Shown in pieces: positions 22,403-35,172 of a stretch of 64,000 nt of DNA (position 1 is its first letter; every line of letters begins with the position of its first letter). The DNA is from Rhabditophanes sp. KR3021 (lineage: Eukaryota; Nematoda; Chromadorea; Rhabditida; Alloionematidae). Made by a program: the position numbers and the translations under genes. The notes under the pieces are model-generated. The model was not told the DNA's origin. It saw only the letters and a program-made list of their open reading frames with translations, and ran no database searches. The stretch lies in the NCBI GenBank assembly GCA_963281155.1, contig CAUJLY010000004.1:2914001-2978000 (forward strand), in the 5' to 3' direction.

Positions 22403-23929
22403 GGTTGTAGTAATGAAGCAAATACGTAAAAGAAGGGTTATTTTATTTAAAAATGGTCTTTGCTTATCACAAAATTTTACTCTACCTATTTAGGTATCTT
22501 CGAAATTACAACGAATTTTTTAATCTAATCTATTGTCCTTTATTAAGACTTGGGTATAATAATTGACACACTGCTTGATAATGCGGTCTTAATTCTTTAA
22601 GGTATCTTCTATTCCAAAGTATATCTTTTTCTAAATGATACTGTCAATTAGATTATAGATAAAGTTGTCATTTTTGATTATTTAGTAGTGTGTTAAGTGC
22701 CATTTATATATTTTTTCATAAATATTTAAATACAGAAAAAATCATCAAAGTAAAAGATTTAATCGTATGATTCAAATCAAAATATTCTTTTAAAAAATGT
22801 CAATGAGACTATTATTTTTTCATCAATCGTAAATATTAAAGGTAAAGTTGTATGATAATTAAGAACAGTCCCAAATTATTTTGAACATAAGCTAAAGAAT
22901 TCTTAAAATATTAAAAAATCATAAAAAGAAGTTGAAATGATTTAAAATTCATAAATGACTTAAAGTTCATAAAATGACTTAAAGTTCATAAAATGACTTA
23001 AAGTTCATAAAATTGTGTTAATTTCAATCAGGCAATTTGACCTTTCCATACTATTTATTAATATCAATTTAATAACATTTAACAACATTTTTTATATCAA
23101 TTTGTGATAACAATATTTTTTATATTAATAACCTTTTTTATCTGTAGTTCTAAAAGATAACGAAAAAGATTTTGTTGAGAGTAGTTTTAAGCCAAAATTT
23201 ACATCCATTACATTATTTTAACATTTGATTATTTTATAGTTTATTATTTGTAAGGCATTTGAAAGGAGATTCCAATTAACAAATTTTGAAATAAATGTAC
23301 CATTTCGGAAGTACATTCGATAGAACGAAACAAATGAAAATTTTCTTATGATGAAATATCTTTTCAAAATATGGATGGTTTTTGAACAATAAGTATTTGT
23401 GTACCATAGCAATAAGATCAAATATTATGTTGTGAATATATTGCCTACGTATAAATAAATAAATCATATGTATCATCTATATTATATCATTTAAACAACG
23501 TTATTGAAGCATCTTTTTGCCTTCCTCCAGACCTCGTGACATTGGTGATTTCTTATTTTTTACTTCCTTTAGTTTACCTTTTGAACTAGTGAAAATTATC
23601 ACTAAGTTCCAACCCACAATATTTTATTTCACAGCATAATATTTAGAACATTATATTTGTCATTTCATTATTTATAAGTAACAAAAAGCACTCTTTTCAA
23701 TACAGGATTTCAACACAGCTGTGTGTCTCACCAAATTTATTTATTTAGTTGTTGTCTTTTCACTTTGCATGTAGTCTCAAATAAATATCCTTCCATCGAT
23801 TGAGAAAACGGCCTGTGTAGTGAAAACAATTTGTGTACGTGTTATTTACAAAAAATAGTATTAGCTAATGAATTATATAATTATTAAAACTAATTTTTAT
23901 GATCTTATTGTAGTATTTTAAAACCTTGG
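22403..23929. other. Intergenic, AT-rich
   Basis: Divergent spacer between PLBD and the GTPBP gene. It holds a short tandem repeat near 22945-23012. Minus-strand open stretches around 23218-23476 are AT-driven and look like chance. Confidence 0.6.
22945..23012. repeat. Tandem repeat, about 20-bp unit, 3-4 copies
   Basis: Unit close to TTCATAAAATGACTTAAAG repeated head to tail; the copies are nearly identical. Confidence 0.8.
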
Positions 23930-25724
23930 ATGGCTGGGACCAATTTCCTGGGCAGTGAATATCTGCAAAAGCAGTCCATGAAGAGTTTAGTCAGCCGCAA
24001 GGAAAACGAACATTGCCAAGATTCCATATTCTCACTGCCACCTGAAGTAGAAATGGGAAATGTAGAATATAAAGCTCGTTTAGTTAATGTTACATCTACA
24101 CGAATACAGCATTTAGTAAGTCAGATGAAGTGGAGATTAGAGGAAGGTAAGGGAGAAGCCTTTTATGAATTAGGAGTTGACGACAATGGCCTAATATCAG
24201 GTTTAACAGATTGTGAGCTTAATGAGTCATTGGTAACTTTGCACAAAATGGCTAAAGAGCTGAATGCGAGGATAAGTATCATCAATGAAAGAGAAGTACC
24301 TATCTCATCCAAGTCACTAGTTCGTAGAAGAATGATTGAAGTGTTTGTTGAGCAAGAATGTGTTCCCGAAAATATCAAAGAAATTCGTATAGGAATTTTA
24401 GGTGCCGCTGATGCCGGTATAATAATTTTTCATTTTAATTAATATTTGTTCGTAGGCAAATCAACGTTGTGCGGTGTTCTGACCCACGGTGAATTAGATA
24501 ACAGCCATGGATCTGCTAGAATAAACTTGTTTAGACATTTGCATGAGTTTAAAACTGGAAAAACATCGTCAATTTGCCTAGATGTTCTAGGATTTGATAA
24601 ATTCGACAAGCTGTTAAATCAAAAAGAATATACACTGGAAGCGTTGATGAGAAAAAGTGACCGTATCTTAACTTTGATTGACTTAGCTGGAGACCGAAAG
24701 TATCTAAAAACAACTATCTACGGAATTTCTTCCTACATCCCAAATATTTGTTGTTTGGTGATTTCTGCAGTAACAGGGCCTACCGCTATCACTCGAGAAC
24801 ATCTGGGATATGTTTCTGCCTTAAATATCCCATTCTTTGTTGTCATAACAAAAATTGACGCTGTTACTCCAAAACATTATGAAAAAGTGGTGCAGTCAGT
24901 TGAACATTTAATTAAAAAAATCAGTCAGGACAAAAAGATGTTCATGATTGAAAGCGTTGAAGATGCAATTGCAAATGCCCAAGATATTGTGAATGGCTCC
25001 TCATTAGTTCCTATCATAGCCATATCATCTGTCACTGGAGCAAATATGTCCAAACTAATTTGCTTTCTATCCAAATTAAATTTTGACAAACCATTCGAAA
25101 ACAAGTTAAAAACAGATCCGATGTTCAGAGTTGAGGAATTGTTTAACATTACAGGAGTGGGATTAATCGTCTGTGGAACGCTGCTAGAAGGCACAATAAA
25201 TGAAGGCGACGTTGTATGCTTTGGGCCAGCAAATAAGGAGTCTTTTGTTAATGCAAAAATTGAAAGTATACATCGTAAAAAGCAACCAGTTCGAGTATTA
25301 AATGCCGGTGAAACTGCTTCCTTAGCAATAAACATTGAGGGTGATTGTCAGAATTATAAAAATAATTTACGACGGGTAAGATAAATAGAAACTTATATTC
25401 AAAAACCTATCCATTTAGGGAATGATAATTGTCGGTTCTCATGAAAGTGTACAAGGATATACAAGATTTAAGGCCAAATTCTTTGTATTTTGCCATAATA
25501 AAGAAAGTATTTGCGTTGGATTTCAAGGAACAATTTATATCGGCTCCGTATGCCAAACAGTAACAATTGTTGATATTGACGATGACTCAATAAAATGTGG
25601 AAAGTGGTGCACAGTAACTTTTGAATTTTACAAAAATCCAGAATTCATAACTGTTGGCACTCATATTATTTTCAGAGAAAGAAAAACTAAAGCAATGGGC
25701 CAAATTATAGAAGTTATAAACTAG
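23930..25724 (+). CDS. GTPBP1/2-like GTPase
   Basis: Exons 23930-24416, 24456-25375 and 25419-25724 give 570 residues, near human GTPBP2 (602). The family is related to EF-1alpha/eRF3 and has been implicated in ribosome quality control and mRNA turnover. Visible motifs: P-loop G-A-A-D-A-G-K-S (158-165), switch-II D-L-A-G-D (about 237), and T-K-I-D (about 293), followed by two beta-barrel domains ending E-R-K-T-K-A-M-G. The residue after D-x-A-G is Asp where the family normally has the catalytic His. ATG 23930 gives an N-terminus of normal family length. Introns are 39 and 43 nt. Confidence 0.93.
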
Positions 25725-25982
25725 TGTGTAGTATAATGTACATATTTATCCATCTAATTACTAGGTTTATTTATTATTTTATGTAACTTTTAAAAATAAT
25801 ACACGTAGATGATATAAATCATGCCTAGACTTTTTATTAGTAATTGTGCATATTTTATAACACTCATAATTGTATTACTTATTTGCTCTTTACCTGACAA
25901 TAAAAATTGTTGAAATATTTAAATTTCGTCAACAAAAAGTGTAATATATGCATTTGTTTGACAAAATCAGATAGTCATCTCC

Positions 25983-26969
25983 ATGTTAGGTCAAATCTTA
26001 CTAACCATTGCTATATGCATAACGACAAGTTACTACGTTATGTTCGTTGTGGCACTGAAATTCTTCCCAAAGCTTATTCATAACTTCTTTTATATGAATT
26101 TTACTACTAAAATAATGAAATCATTCATTGATCCAGCTGGATCTGGAGTCAATCATCTAACCAGAAACTTCTATTTAGAAGTAAGTCAAGGGATGAAAAT
26201 GGGTGTATGGCATTCATTACCTCAAATTCAATCAGATCTTCTAAAGAAACTGAGTTATAAGAAAAATGAGAAAAAGATTTTTGAAGAGTTGTTAAGGAAT
26301 GAGTCTTTTAAAGTTGTTATTTATTGTCATGGAGCTTCGGGTTACCGGGGAAATATGAAATGTCTAAAGTTGATGAATATGTTGAGTGATCAAAACGTTC
26401 ATACCTTTGTTCTGGATTATAGAGGGTATGCTGATTCGCATGGCTTTATTTGTGAGGTTGGCCTTTATGAAGATTTAATGGTGCTATTCTCGTATGTTAA
26501 TACTTTCGCGCCAAACAGAGTTTATGTATGGGGTCATTCTATGGGATGTTCATTGGTGAGCAAGTGTGCTTCACTTCTTTCTGAAATGGATGTTGGACTA
26601 CGCGGTGTTATACTTGAGTCGCCATTTACAAATGCTTACGATGCAATTTACTCACATCCTTTTTTATGGCCATTTAAGTTTTCGACACAAGTTTTAAATT
26701 TAATTTGTAGAGAAGCGACCAGGGACAGCATTTCTATGAAGAATGACGAAAACGTGATCAAAATCAACTGTCCAATTATTCTGCTCCATTCGAAAGACGA
26801 TATGATAATTCCTTATCAAATGTCTCAAACATTATATGACATCGGAATATCTCAGAGCCTAGATATTGAATTATTTCTTTTTGACGAGTCATTTCAGCTA
26901 GGGCATACTAAAATAATCTACACCAGTGAATGCGCCCAGATCATTTCAAGCTTTATGGATAAAACGTAA
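25983..26969 (+). CDS. ABHD12-like alpha/beta hydrolase, membrane-anchored
   Basis: Single-exon frame of 328 residues. An N-terminal transmembrane segment (about 3-27) is followed by an alpha/beta-hydrolase fold with the oxyanion segment C-H-G-A-S-G, the nucleophile elbow G-H-S-M-G (Ser186), an acid in S-K-D-D (272/273) and a histidine in L-G-H-T (308). ABHD12 hydrolyses lysophosphatidylserine and monoacylglycerols at the ER membrane. Human ABHD12 is longer (about 400), mainly at the N-terminus. The gene lies 258 bp downstream of the GTPBP gene on the same strand; no strong T-rich acceptor precedes the ATG, so an operon is not supported. Confidence 0.85.
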   Translation: MLGQILLTIAICITTSYYVMFVVALKFFPKLIHNFFYMNFTTKIMKSFIDPAGSGVNHLTRNFYLEVSQGMKMGVWHSLPQIQSDLLKKLSYKKNEKKIFEELLRNESFKVVIYCHGASGYRGNMKCLKLMNMLSDQNVHTFVLDYRGYADSHGFICEVGLYEDLMVLFSYVNTFAPNRVYVWGHSMGCSLVSKCASLLSEMDVGLRGVILESPFTNAYDAIYSHPFLWPFKFSTQVLNLICREATRDSISMKNDENVIKINCPIILLHSKDDMIIPYQMSQTLYDIGISQSLDIELFLFDESFQLGHTKIIYTSECAQIISSFMDKT

Positions 26970-28069
26970 ATCATGATAATTAAATTATTAATTAGATATT
27001 GTATTACCCAATTATGTTTCATTGCATCCTAATTAATGTTTATCAACATATTATACAATATAACATTATAAAATACTTAAGTTAATCTGGGCTAAATAAA
27101 ATGTCCTCAATTGTTTCTTTTCGTGCAAATTTGCATTTGCAAAAAGATAATAACAACATTCCAAACGTGTAGTAATATTTGAAATTTTAATGTTAGTTTT
27201 TTTGGGCGCCTACTTAAAGGGATAACCTTTAAATAGCAAAATAAGAGATTTAAATAACTAATTACTTGTGTGGATATGATTTAATGCATCACACTATTTT
27301 TGCTAATTCGCATTAATTTTTATCTTGTATCTAAACGCATTTTTAGTTTCTGATATATTATTCAATTTAAGATAGTTAAAGTAATATCAAAACATAAACC
27401 TTGCATCAATCCATTAGATAGTGAGCAAACACCTAAAAGAAGGAGAGTTTCGCAACTAAATCTAACGGCAGGATCATCAAGTTCGCGGAAAGACTTTTTC
27501 GGATATTGTCTTTGACAGAGCTAACTCGTTAACTAATTTTTCGGGCACACTCTCATGTTTTACCACTAAACCGGAGAAAATTAAAACTACTCCTTCTTAT
27601 AAGGACTATTTATTTCCTCTAAAACCTTCATATATTCCAATTTTTACTCTGCCAAATCAACATGGATATTACAAACGGTCTGAACGCACTATCTGATAAT
27701 AGCAATTCTGAGAAATCGGACACATACTTAAATATCTAGTAATATATTAGAGATAAACAATCAGAATGTAACAAAATAATTTATGTAAAAACTTATCTCG
27801 ATTACAAGGCAACTTGAGAATTTACATGTCAAAATTCTTAGAAGTAGAGATATACCATCTCTCAAGACAACTTTGTTTCGACTCAGGCTATGACGATCTT
27901 ACTCAAAATCATCGTCCATGTTTAACCTGCTTCTCACATTAATATTTTATCTTTTGCCACGTTATTTGTATGTTCACCTTAATTAACTTGTATTATCCTT
28001 TTAATTTTCCTTGTTCAATCAATTACTTGTTCCAGATATAATTCTGATTCAGGTAGAAAGAAAGCTGTA
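26970..28069. other. Intergenic, 3' flank of ABHD12 gene
   Basis: AT-rich with AATAAA near 27093. Short open stretches around 27560-27690 do not extend. I see no gene. Confidence 0.5.
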
Positions 28070-28840
28070 AGTTGAAACTAATTTTTATATGTCTTTAAAG
28101 TGGCCGCAGTTTCTTGTATTTTAGGTTAAAGTAAAGTGTCATTTAAAATCCCATATTAGTCCTTGTACGTTGTTTATCAGAGTGGTTCTACTTTCTTCTT
28201 GGTAAAGCTAATCTTTTATTTTTAGTTAGATACATCATCACTTCCTATTTCTTTCCTTCGATTTATCTTAGATAAACATGATAATATGACAGGGTAAGTT
28301 TCCAAGTATTTTACTCTCTGAAATATTGTTTTACAGATCTGCAAATGAGGAAAAGTTTATCAGAAAAGAAAGTGGGGGTTTTTAAAAAGATACGGCTGAC
28401 ATTGTTGATCAGTTACTGATGAAACAGAATGAATCAACATTTTCATCAAGAAAGGAATTGAGAATTACGCATACACGTATTTCTGTCAAAGGATCAACAA
28501 AAGGGAATATTACAAAATTATTCAAGATTCTGGGGATAGTGATAATAACGAATCAAGTCAAATTGTAATAAATGAAGAAAGCCAAGTTGTTATTGATAAA
28601 ACATCGGAAATTGTAAGTTAAGAGATTTCGAATGATGATACTACAGAAGAAGTTTGCATATTCCCCTAAGGCCTGCTTCACTTGCACAGACAATGTTAAC
28701 ATTTTAATTTTGATACCATGTATAATCTATCAAAAACATTTGTTAAAGATAATAAACGTGCAGGGGAAAGCCAAACTGCAGGAAACTGCGCATCTTTTTC
28801 CAACACAAAACTTCACGATTTATTGTTGAACGATCTCAAT
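28070..28840 (+). pseudogene. Possible multi-exon gene or relic of unknown family
   Basis: Several coding-like pieces stand between GT and AG sites: about 28126-28200 (C-H-L-K-S-H), 28227-28293, a frame from about 28337, a charged stretch about 28435-28613 (Y-F-C-Q-R-I-N-K-R-E, then D-S-G-D-S-D-N-N-E-S-S), 28647-28694 (K-A-C-F-T-C-T-D-N) and a last piece to about 28840. The phases do not all agree and stops intervene, so either the gene is decayed or my joins are wrong. No family is recognised. Confidence 0.3.
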
Positions 28841-29398
28841 AATGTGTCTTCAACTTGCTAAATTTTGTTACATGATACTATTTCAGTCTATTTTAGGTTG
28901 GTGAAACTGTAAAGACACTTTAAATCAGGCAAAATCTCATTATATTATTATTTTTTTATTTTGTTTTTTATATTTATAATAGATTAAGACAAATAAATGT
29001 ACAAGTACGGCCATACTTTATTACTGAAGTGTATGCTTTCGATTAAAATATTTAATTTAGGAAAACTAGAAAGTACTTTAATACAAATTTTAACTTCATT
29101 CATAAAATCTTTTTTTAAATTGTATTCTGTCTTTTAGTTTCATTGATAAAAAATATCTTATTTTAAATCGAAAATCTTTGCCCACTTATAAGATTATTAT
29201 GATTTCAAAAGAGCGATTCAAAAAGCTACATTTTTTCATCAATTTACCTCAATTTGGGCACGTACTCTTAAGAAGTGAATGGATATTAAGCAAAACTAGA
29301 GTATGGTTTAAGCAAGGGCATTTAACTTTATTAATATGCAAACGGGCTTTCCCGTTTTAAAATGACATTAGATTGAAGTTCATTTGATTATATATCAA

Positions 29399-29453
29399 TT
29401 TTTGTTATTTTAATTTTATTTTTTGTTATTTTAATTTTATTTTTTGTTATTTA
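29399..29453. repeat. Tandem repeat, 22-bp unit, about 2.5 copies
   Basis: Unit TTTTGTTATTTTAATTTTAT repeated with little change in pure AT-rich context. Confidence 0.75.
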
Positions 29454-31721
29454 TTATCCAAAGCTGCTGATATCACAAGATATTTTGAGACATAATCAGA
29501 AATATTAATATCTTCCCATAGATACAACAAGAATTTTGTGTCATTATCCCACCTACGGAAAAAATGGAATCATCGTATAAGATTTGTAAACACCTGAAAT
29601 CCTTTTATTCGCCACCACGTAGTGAGCTTATCAAAAATTTAATATTATGCTTAAAGTACAATAATTTGTCTTGTATCAATATCAAAACATTCACTTTCTC
29701 CAGACATATCTTGTAAACATTCAAATGTTTAATAATTCAAGCAACTAAATATCATGTAAATATCTTGTTTTGGAAATATTATTTTATTGTATAAATAAAC
29801 TTTAATCCAGGAAACACAATTGCCCTTAAAATCATTTCTCAGAATAAATATATTCAAGTAAGCTAACTGTGCACTAAATTAGCCCGTTTTAACATAATTA
29901 TTCCAACTCAAAGTATAACAGGCTTTGATATTTACTCACTCATAAACACCCATTTTAGAACTACACGTACGGTTTTAACCGAATTTAATAATAGTTTGAT
30001 TATCAAAAACTTCCTTATTTACCGTTAAATTTAAATGCATAGTAATTTGTTCTAAACGTATCATATAATCTGTCCATTAATGACGAATTTATAGTAAATT
30101 GTCTTTCATGGAATATTATTTAGTCCAATTCATGACATTAAATGTTTGTGATAATTCCGTGCCATTATTAAAAATGCAAAAATGTAAAAAATTGTAGTAG
30201 TGAGTCTTACTTTGCGTCCACTGATAGTTAAACTTTTGACCAACGACTTTTGCTGTTTTGCATGCAAGCGATGTTTCTAGCAAATTTAAATATAGCTAAA
30301 GGTTCCATACTTCCTCATACGTGCTATTCGAGGACTTCTCCTATTTTCGAGTCTTTGCAAGTGTCCCTATCAAATGTCACATCCAAATTGCATATTTGGT
30401 TCATACCATAGACCAATCTTTTAAAAAAGCACGAAAGCATTTTTTTGCGAAGGCGTTTTTAAAACGATCATCACTGCATCCGAGGGAAGAAAATGTATAT
30501 TTAGGCAAAAGTAAGAAACATTCTAAATGTCTTGATATCATTATTAAGCCTGTCATCGGCTCTTTAATGTGATAAGAAGTAAACAAACGTTAAGCGGTCT
30601 GTTCTAATTATAATTTTTGCCAAAGAACAAAAAGAGTATATGAAGCGATCAGTGATTAATACTAAAAAATCAAAGGTAAGCAAACAATGATATATTACAT
30701 TTTCATTTTTCATTAGTAACGGAAATGTTGCCAACATAAAAGATTTGACCAGGAGTGTAATTTTTACTAACTATTACGTCAATCACTGTTACTTGAGATG
30801 CACCTTTCGCAACAAATTTAAGTGGCGTTTTTTTAAATTCACTTGAATCACCCTGAACTGATGAGTCTTTTTGATCGCTATTACTATTTTCATTTCTGAT
30901 CATCAAAGCATTTTCCTTGTTTTATCAAACAGATCATTTTGCCCACACTTTTGCAAAAAATTTTACCTCGTTACAAATTTCACTTAAAGCATTTTAATTT
31001 TTGCATTTATTATTAGAATCCAACATTATAAATTCGCTGCGCCACTCGTTTTTAGGTTTGGTATGATTAAGTTTGCCACGGTTTGTGAACACCATACTAA
31101 AGTCTTATTTTAAATTTTAAATTATGTCTTAACTATAATCTATTTTCTAGATTAAATTACCAAGTTCAAGAATGACAGACTCGGTGGCACAAAAATAAAA
31201 CTATTTTTGTAGGGTATCTTTTAGAAGGATTTCTCGGATCTAAATGTAGAGCCTTATCCACTTGTACATTATTAGTTAGAAGTATTATATTTTAGTATAT
31301 TTGGTTTCTTTCTAAGTTTTGTAATTCTCATATTTTTGGTATATCATCACAAGCTTTCCAAAATATGTATAAATACATCCTAAAAATTTGGATTTAATTT
31401 ATTTGAAGTTGGGTTTGGGTCTCTTTAAAATTGAAGTCTCATTTAAATTTGTATTCCAGATTTATACTCTCGTTTGATTAGATATGTTTAATGCATTTTA
31501 TCTGAATTTTGTACCTTATTAGACATTTTATGTATTGTATTTGTCTAATATGTGTTCCTATCAATGCCTTTTTTTCATTATTGTTATTATTACCAATACG
31601 TGTTACATTGTCAAATGAAAATAAATGCGTTACTTAATCTAAATCCGATGAACATACTTATCACTTCTTGATAAAAGGTATCCAATTAATCTCCTAAACT
31701 ACCGCCTATGTGTAGTTAGAC

Positions 31722-31830
31722 TTAAAATCTTATGTAGTTGAGAATAAACTTATGCAATTGAGGATAAATTATGTAGCTATGAATAAACTTATGCAGTGAA
31801 GGATAACCTATGCAGTTAAGAATTACCTCA
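31722..31830. repeat. Degenerate tandem repeat, about 20-bp unit, 5 copies
   Basis: Successive variants of TATGCAGTTGAGAATAAACT occur head to tail; the copies differ at several positions. Confidence 0.65.
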
Positions 31831-34800
31831 GTTCGTCAATAATAACCATAATTTGGGACCAATATTGTTAGTCTTTATAAGTTTACTTGTGCATTAACTA
31901 TATTAAGTCTATTCCATACATCATTAATAGTATATAAATTTCTAAATGCTGAATAATTGGTGCAGACAACATTTGATAGACATTTATTCTAAAAGTAATA
32001 TTAACCTCTAGGGCATTTTTGTTTACTTCTAGTCAATGGCATAGTACTTTTGTTCCGTGGTAATGAAAGTTTTTATTTATAGATGTTATTTGAATAGGTT
32101 AAACTTTTTATTAATTTCATTTTGTCTTGTTTAAACAACTTTTGTACCTGTTGTTTTTGAAATCTGTCTACGAATCTGATTACCATACTTCCTCATTCAA
32201 ATTATATTTAAATAATGTTTTTTGTATTATTATTAAAGTATATTTTGGATAATTATCCAGACTTATTTTTGAGTAATTAGAGTTGATAATTACACGCAAC
32301 TTTTATCATATCAATTTCTAGACTTAATTACATCCAAAACAATTCTTCTCTTTTTGCACAGCTACTAATTAAAGATATCACTTTTAATTATTGGAAACAA
32401 TATTGCATATTGTTGTTGTTATCATTCTTTAAATTAAACCCACATCTTTTTTAAACTTTTGGTTCCTTGTTTATTAGATATTCTAAAATAAACCTTTCCA
32501 TTTCATTATTTTCATCTGTGAAATTGAATCATTTTAGACTGCAATTTCAATACTCTTTTTTAATAACGGCGTCCAAAAAACTTTGTCACATTTATGATTC
32601 ACAGATATTATTCATTACGACAGGCCTTTTGTCATTAAAAATCTTGTTTAACAAACATTTTTTTGAACTTTATATTTATTACATTCCTCTGCCCATAAAA
32701 ACACATACCTTGACAATAATAATTAACTCAAAAAAATCACACCATATAACGATACTCTCTTTCAATTGTTAGAAGCAAAAATTGGCAATCCCATCATTCT
32801 AATACAAATATCCCACTATACAACTAACGGCTCCTCATGAAAATTAGATATAAAATTATAAGCATACACATACTTCTAAAAACACCTACTACATAATATT
32901 TATTAATCTTTAATTTGTTCGAAGCGATATTGCTGAACGCACACAGATCATCTAATTTTTTATTTTTTGCACGTATAATCTTAATTACTTTTATAATAAA
33001 GTCGACATATTATAGTGTATTCAAATTTCCATTACCATCAAGTTTAGTGTATATTAATGAGTAGTTGTGTTAAAAGTATGATGACCTCTCAAATTTGTCA
33101 AAAATAGTAGCATCACTTGTTTGATGCATCCGTGAATGTTAAAACATACAAATTCCCATTTTTAAAGCAGTTACACCATCCAAGACACCCTTAAATTACT
33201 TATCAGTCTTTTTATCTATTAATTTGCGACTTTGATCCTTGATTTGGTCTCTACTCTTAGCAGTTACCATTAAAAATGTATCCATACTCACGTATCATAG
33301 CCATCCATCTTTTATTCATATGGTCTTAATATGGTATGAAGTGTAGCAAATGTGGGAATGGTAATAAGGTGATTACGGTGATATCAAAGATTGGCCTTAT
33401 AAGGACAAATATCACGTCCCAAAAGTGTTACCATCTAATTCTTAACTTTGACTTCTCCTTCTAAATACGTGTTATTACTGAAAATGATGTATCTGATATT
33501 TGTGACATCAATTAGTCTTGACATGGCCTGTAGTCAGCACATACACAAGAACAGCGACCGGACAAAAGAGGGCTGATTAAAGGAGGGGTTGGTAGTATAT
33601 ATTTTTTAAATAAATCTACCATTAGATCATTTGATGCAGCATTCTATAAAAAAGCGCATATTTTAAGTTTGCAGTAATTTAAAAATAGGCGTACAGTTCG
33701 GTTTTCCTACACTTTTCGGGGTTACACTATAACATACGAAAGATTAATTTATAGATCATCTTTATTCTTTTTATTTTTATTTACTCCCGATCTCAATAAG
33801 AAGATCAATCTCACTATGACCATGTTATTATTTAAAGCATCACAAAACATCACAACTCTTGATGTTGAACTTTGTGTTTACCTCAATACCATTTATTCAT
33901 ATTGTATATAAATATGAATGAATTTGTTGTATTAAATTTGATTGAATTGGTACGTGTGTGGTGTCTATATCGGAATAATACCCCTATTCGTTTTTGTGTT
34001 GTTTTTCATTGATTCTGCGTTGATTTTACTTTAATTTACGTTCGTTCAAGATGATTTTGTCTTGGTTTGGTCTAGGCTCGTAGGTATGTATCCTTTTTAC
34101 ACCCTTTCCCTATTCAAATAAAATGACTTTCTTAGAGGTTAAAATTGTTTGCAACAAATGATTGCAACAACTTTAAAATTTATATTTATTTAATGTACAA
34201 CTAGCCTCACAAATATTTATGATGCTCATAAGAAAGGATGTCCTACGCATATTTCATTTCTTTTTTGAATCGCACAATAACATAACGTTATTGTATGTAT
34301 ATTTTAGAAGAATTCGTATTATACTACAAACTTCAAAACAATGAATCTTTTAAAATAGACTCAGGCTATTGCTCTCCACAATGCACACCCCTCAAATGCA
34401 CAATGTTTTGCACTTCCTTTCTGTTTAAAGATCAACTTAAACATACCGTCCAAGTTACTCATACATCAGCATTAATTGTTGTGCCCCTGTTAAAATATTT
34501 GCTCTTTTATTATTTCATATAGATCTGATTCACCTGTTTGTAAATTATAAATATATATATATAGTTTAACATCATCTTTTGGTAATTGAACTTTTGTTAT
34601 AATCATTCTTTAATTCTACATTTAAAGTGCTTCGTCCGCCGACAGATCACAATTATTAACATCAATCCTACATACACATCATTTTCGTGTTTTGTGTTTA
34701 CAAAATTAAACTTTCCCTACATTAAATAGAAAATACTCGACCGCATACAAATTCATTTATTCATTCATCCACTAAATTAAATTACAAATGATATTGCATT

Positions 34801-35159
34801 AACTTATAAATGATGTTTCATCAATTTATAAACTATATTTCATCAACATATATTGCATTAACTTATTTATATTTACCAACTCATATTTTCTTAAATTAGG
34901 TATCATTATTTGAGAGTACTTATTTTTAGCCTTCTTAATTATTGTTTAACCTATCATTTTTCTTATTTGATGTGTGTTTGTTTTTCAAAAATATGCTCAT
35001 TTATGATATTTATATGTAAAGTACATTTTCAGCTAGATCACCTCCTTTTCTACTAAACAACAGCTAAATATTCAGCCACGCCAGTGCCCTAATATTGTTA
35101 AATACTATTTAGCACTATTTAATATTATTTCACATTATTAAATATTGTTTCTTTGCTAA

Positions 35160-35170
35160 ATTTTTATCAG
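35160..35170 (+). promoter_or_regulatory. Candidate trans-splice acceptor of the nuclear receptor
   Basis: T-rich run ending TATCAG two bases before ATG 35173. Fits a spliced-leader acceptor, inferred from position. Confidence 0.45.
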
Positions 35171-35172
35171 TT

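Larger units (their letters stand above)
28841..35172. other. Long gene-poor region upstream of the nuclear receptor
   Basis: More than 6 kb of AT-rich DNA with stops in all frames. Open stretches at 29178-29360, 30321-30572, 30703-30906 (minus), 32467-32772 and 34295-34522 are short, lack splice context and resemble nothing I know. Two short tandem repeats lie inside. The region may hold upstream non-coding exons, an outron or regulatory DNA of the receptor gene; this cannot be decided from the sequence. Confidence 0.5.

Noticed and set aside
29178..29360. Frame with a faint resemblance to piggyBac-type transposases
   Set aside because: A single short phrase is alike; no catalytic acids, inverted repeats or target duplication are visible.
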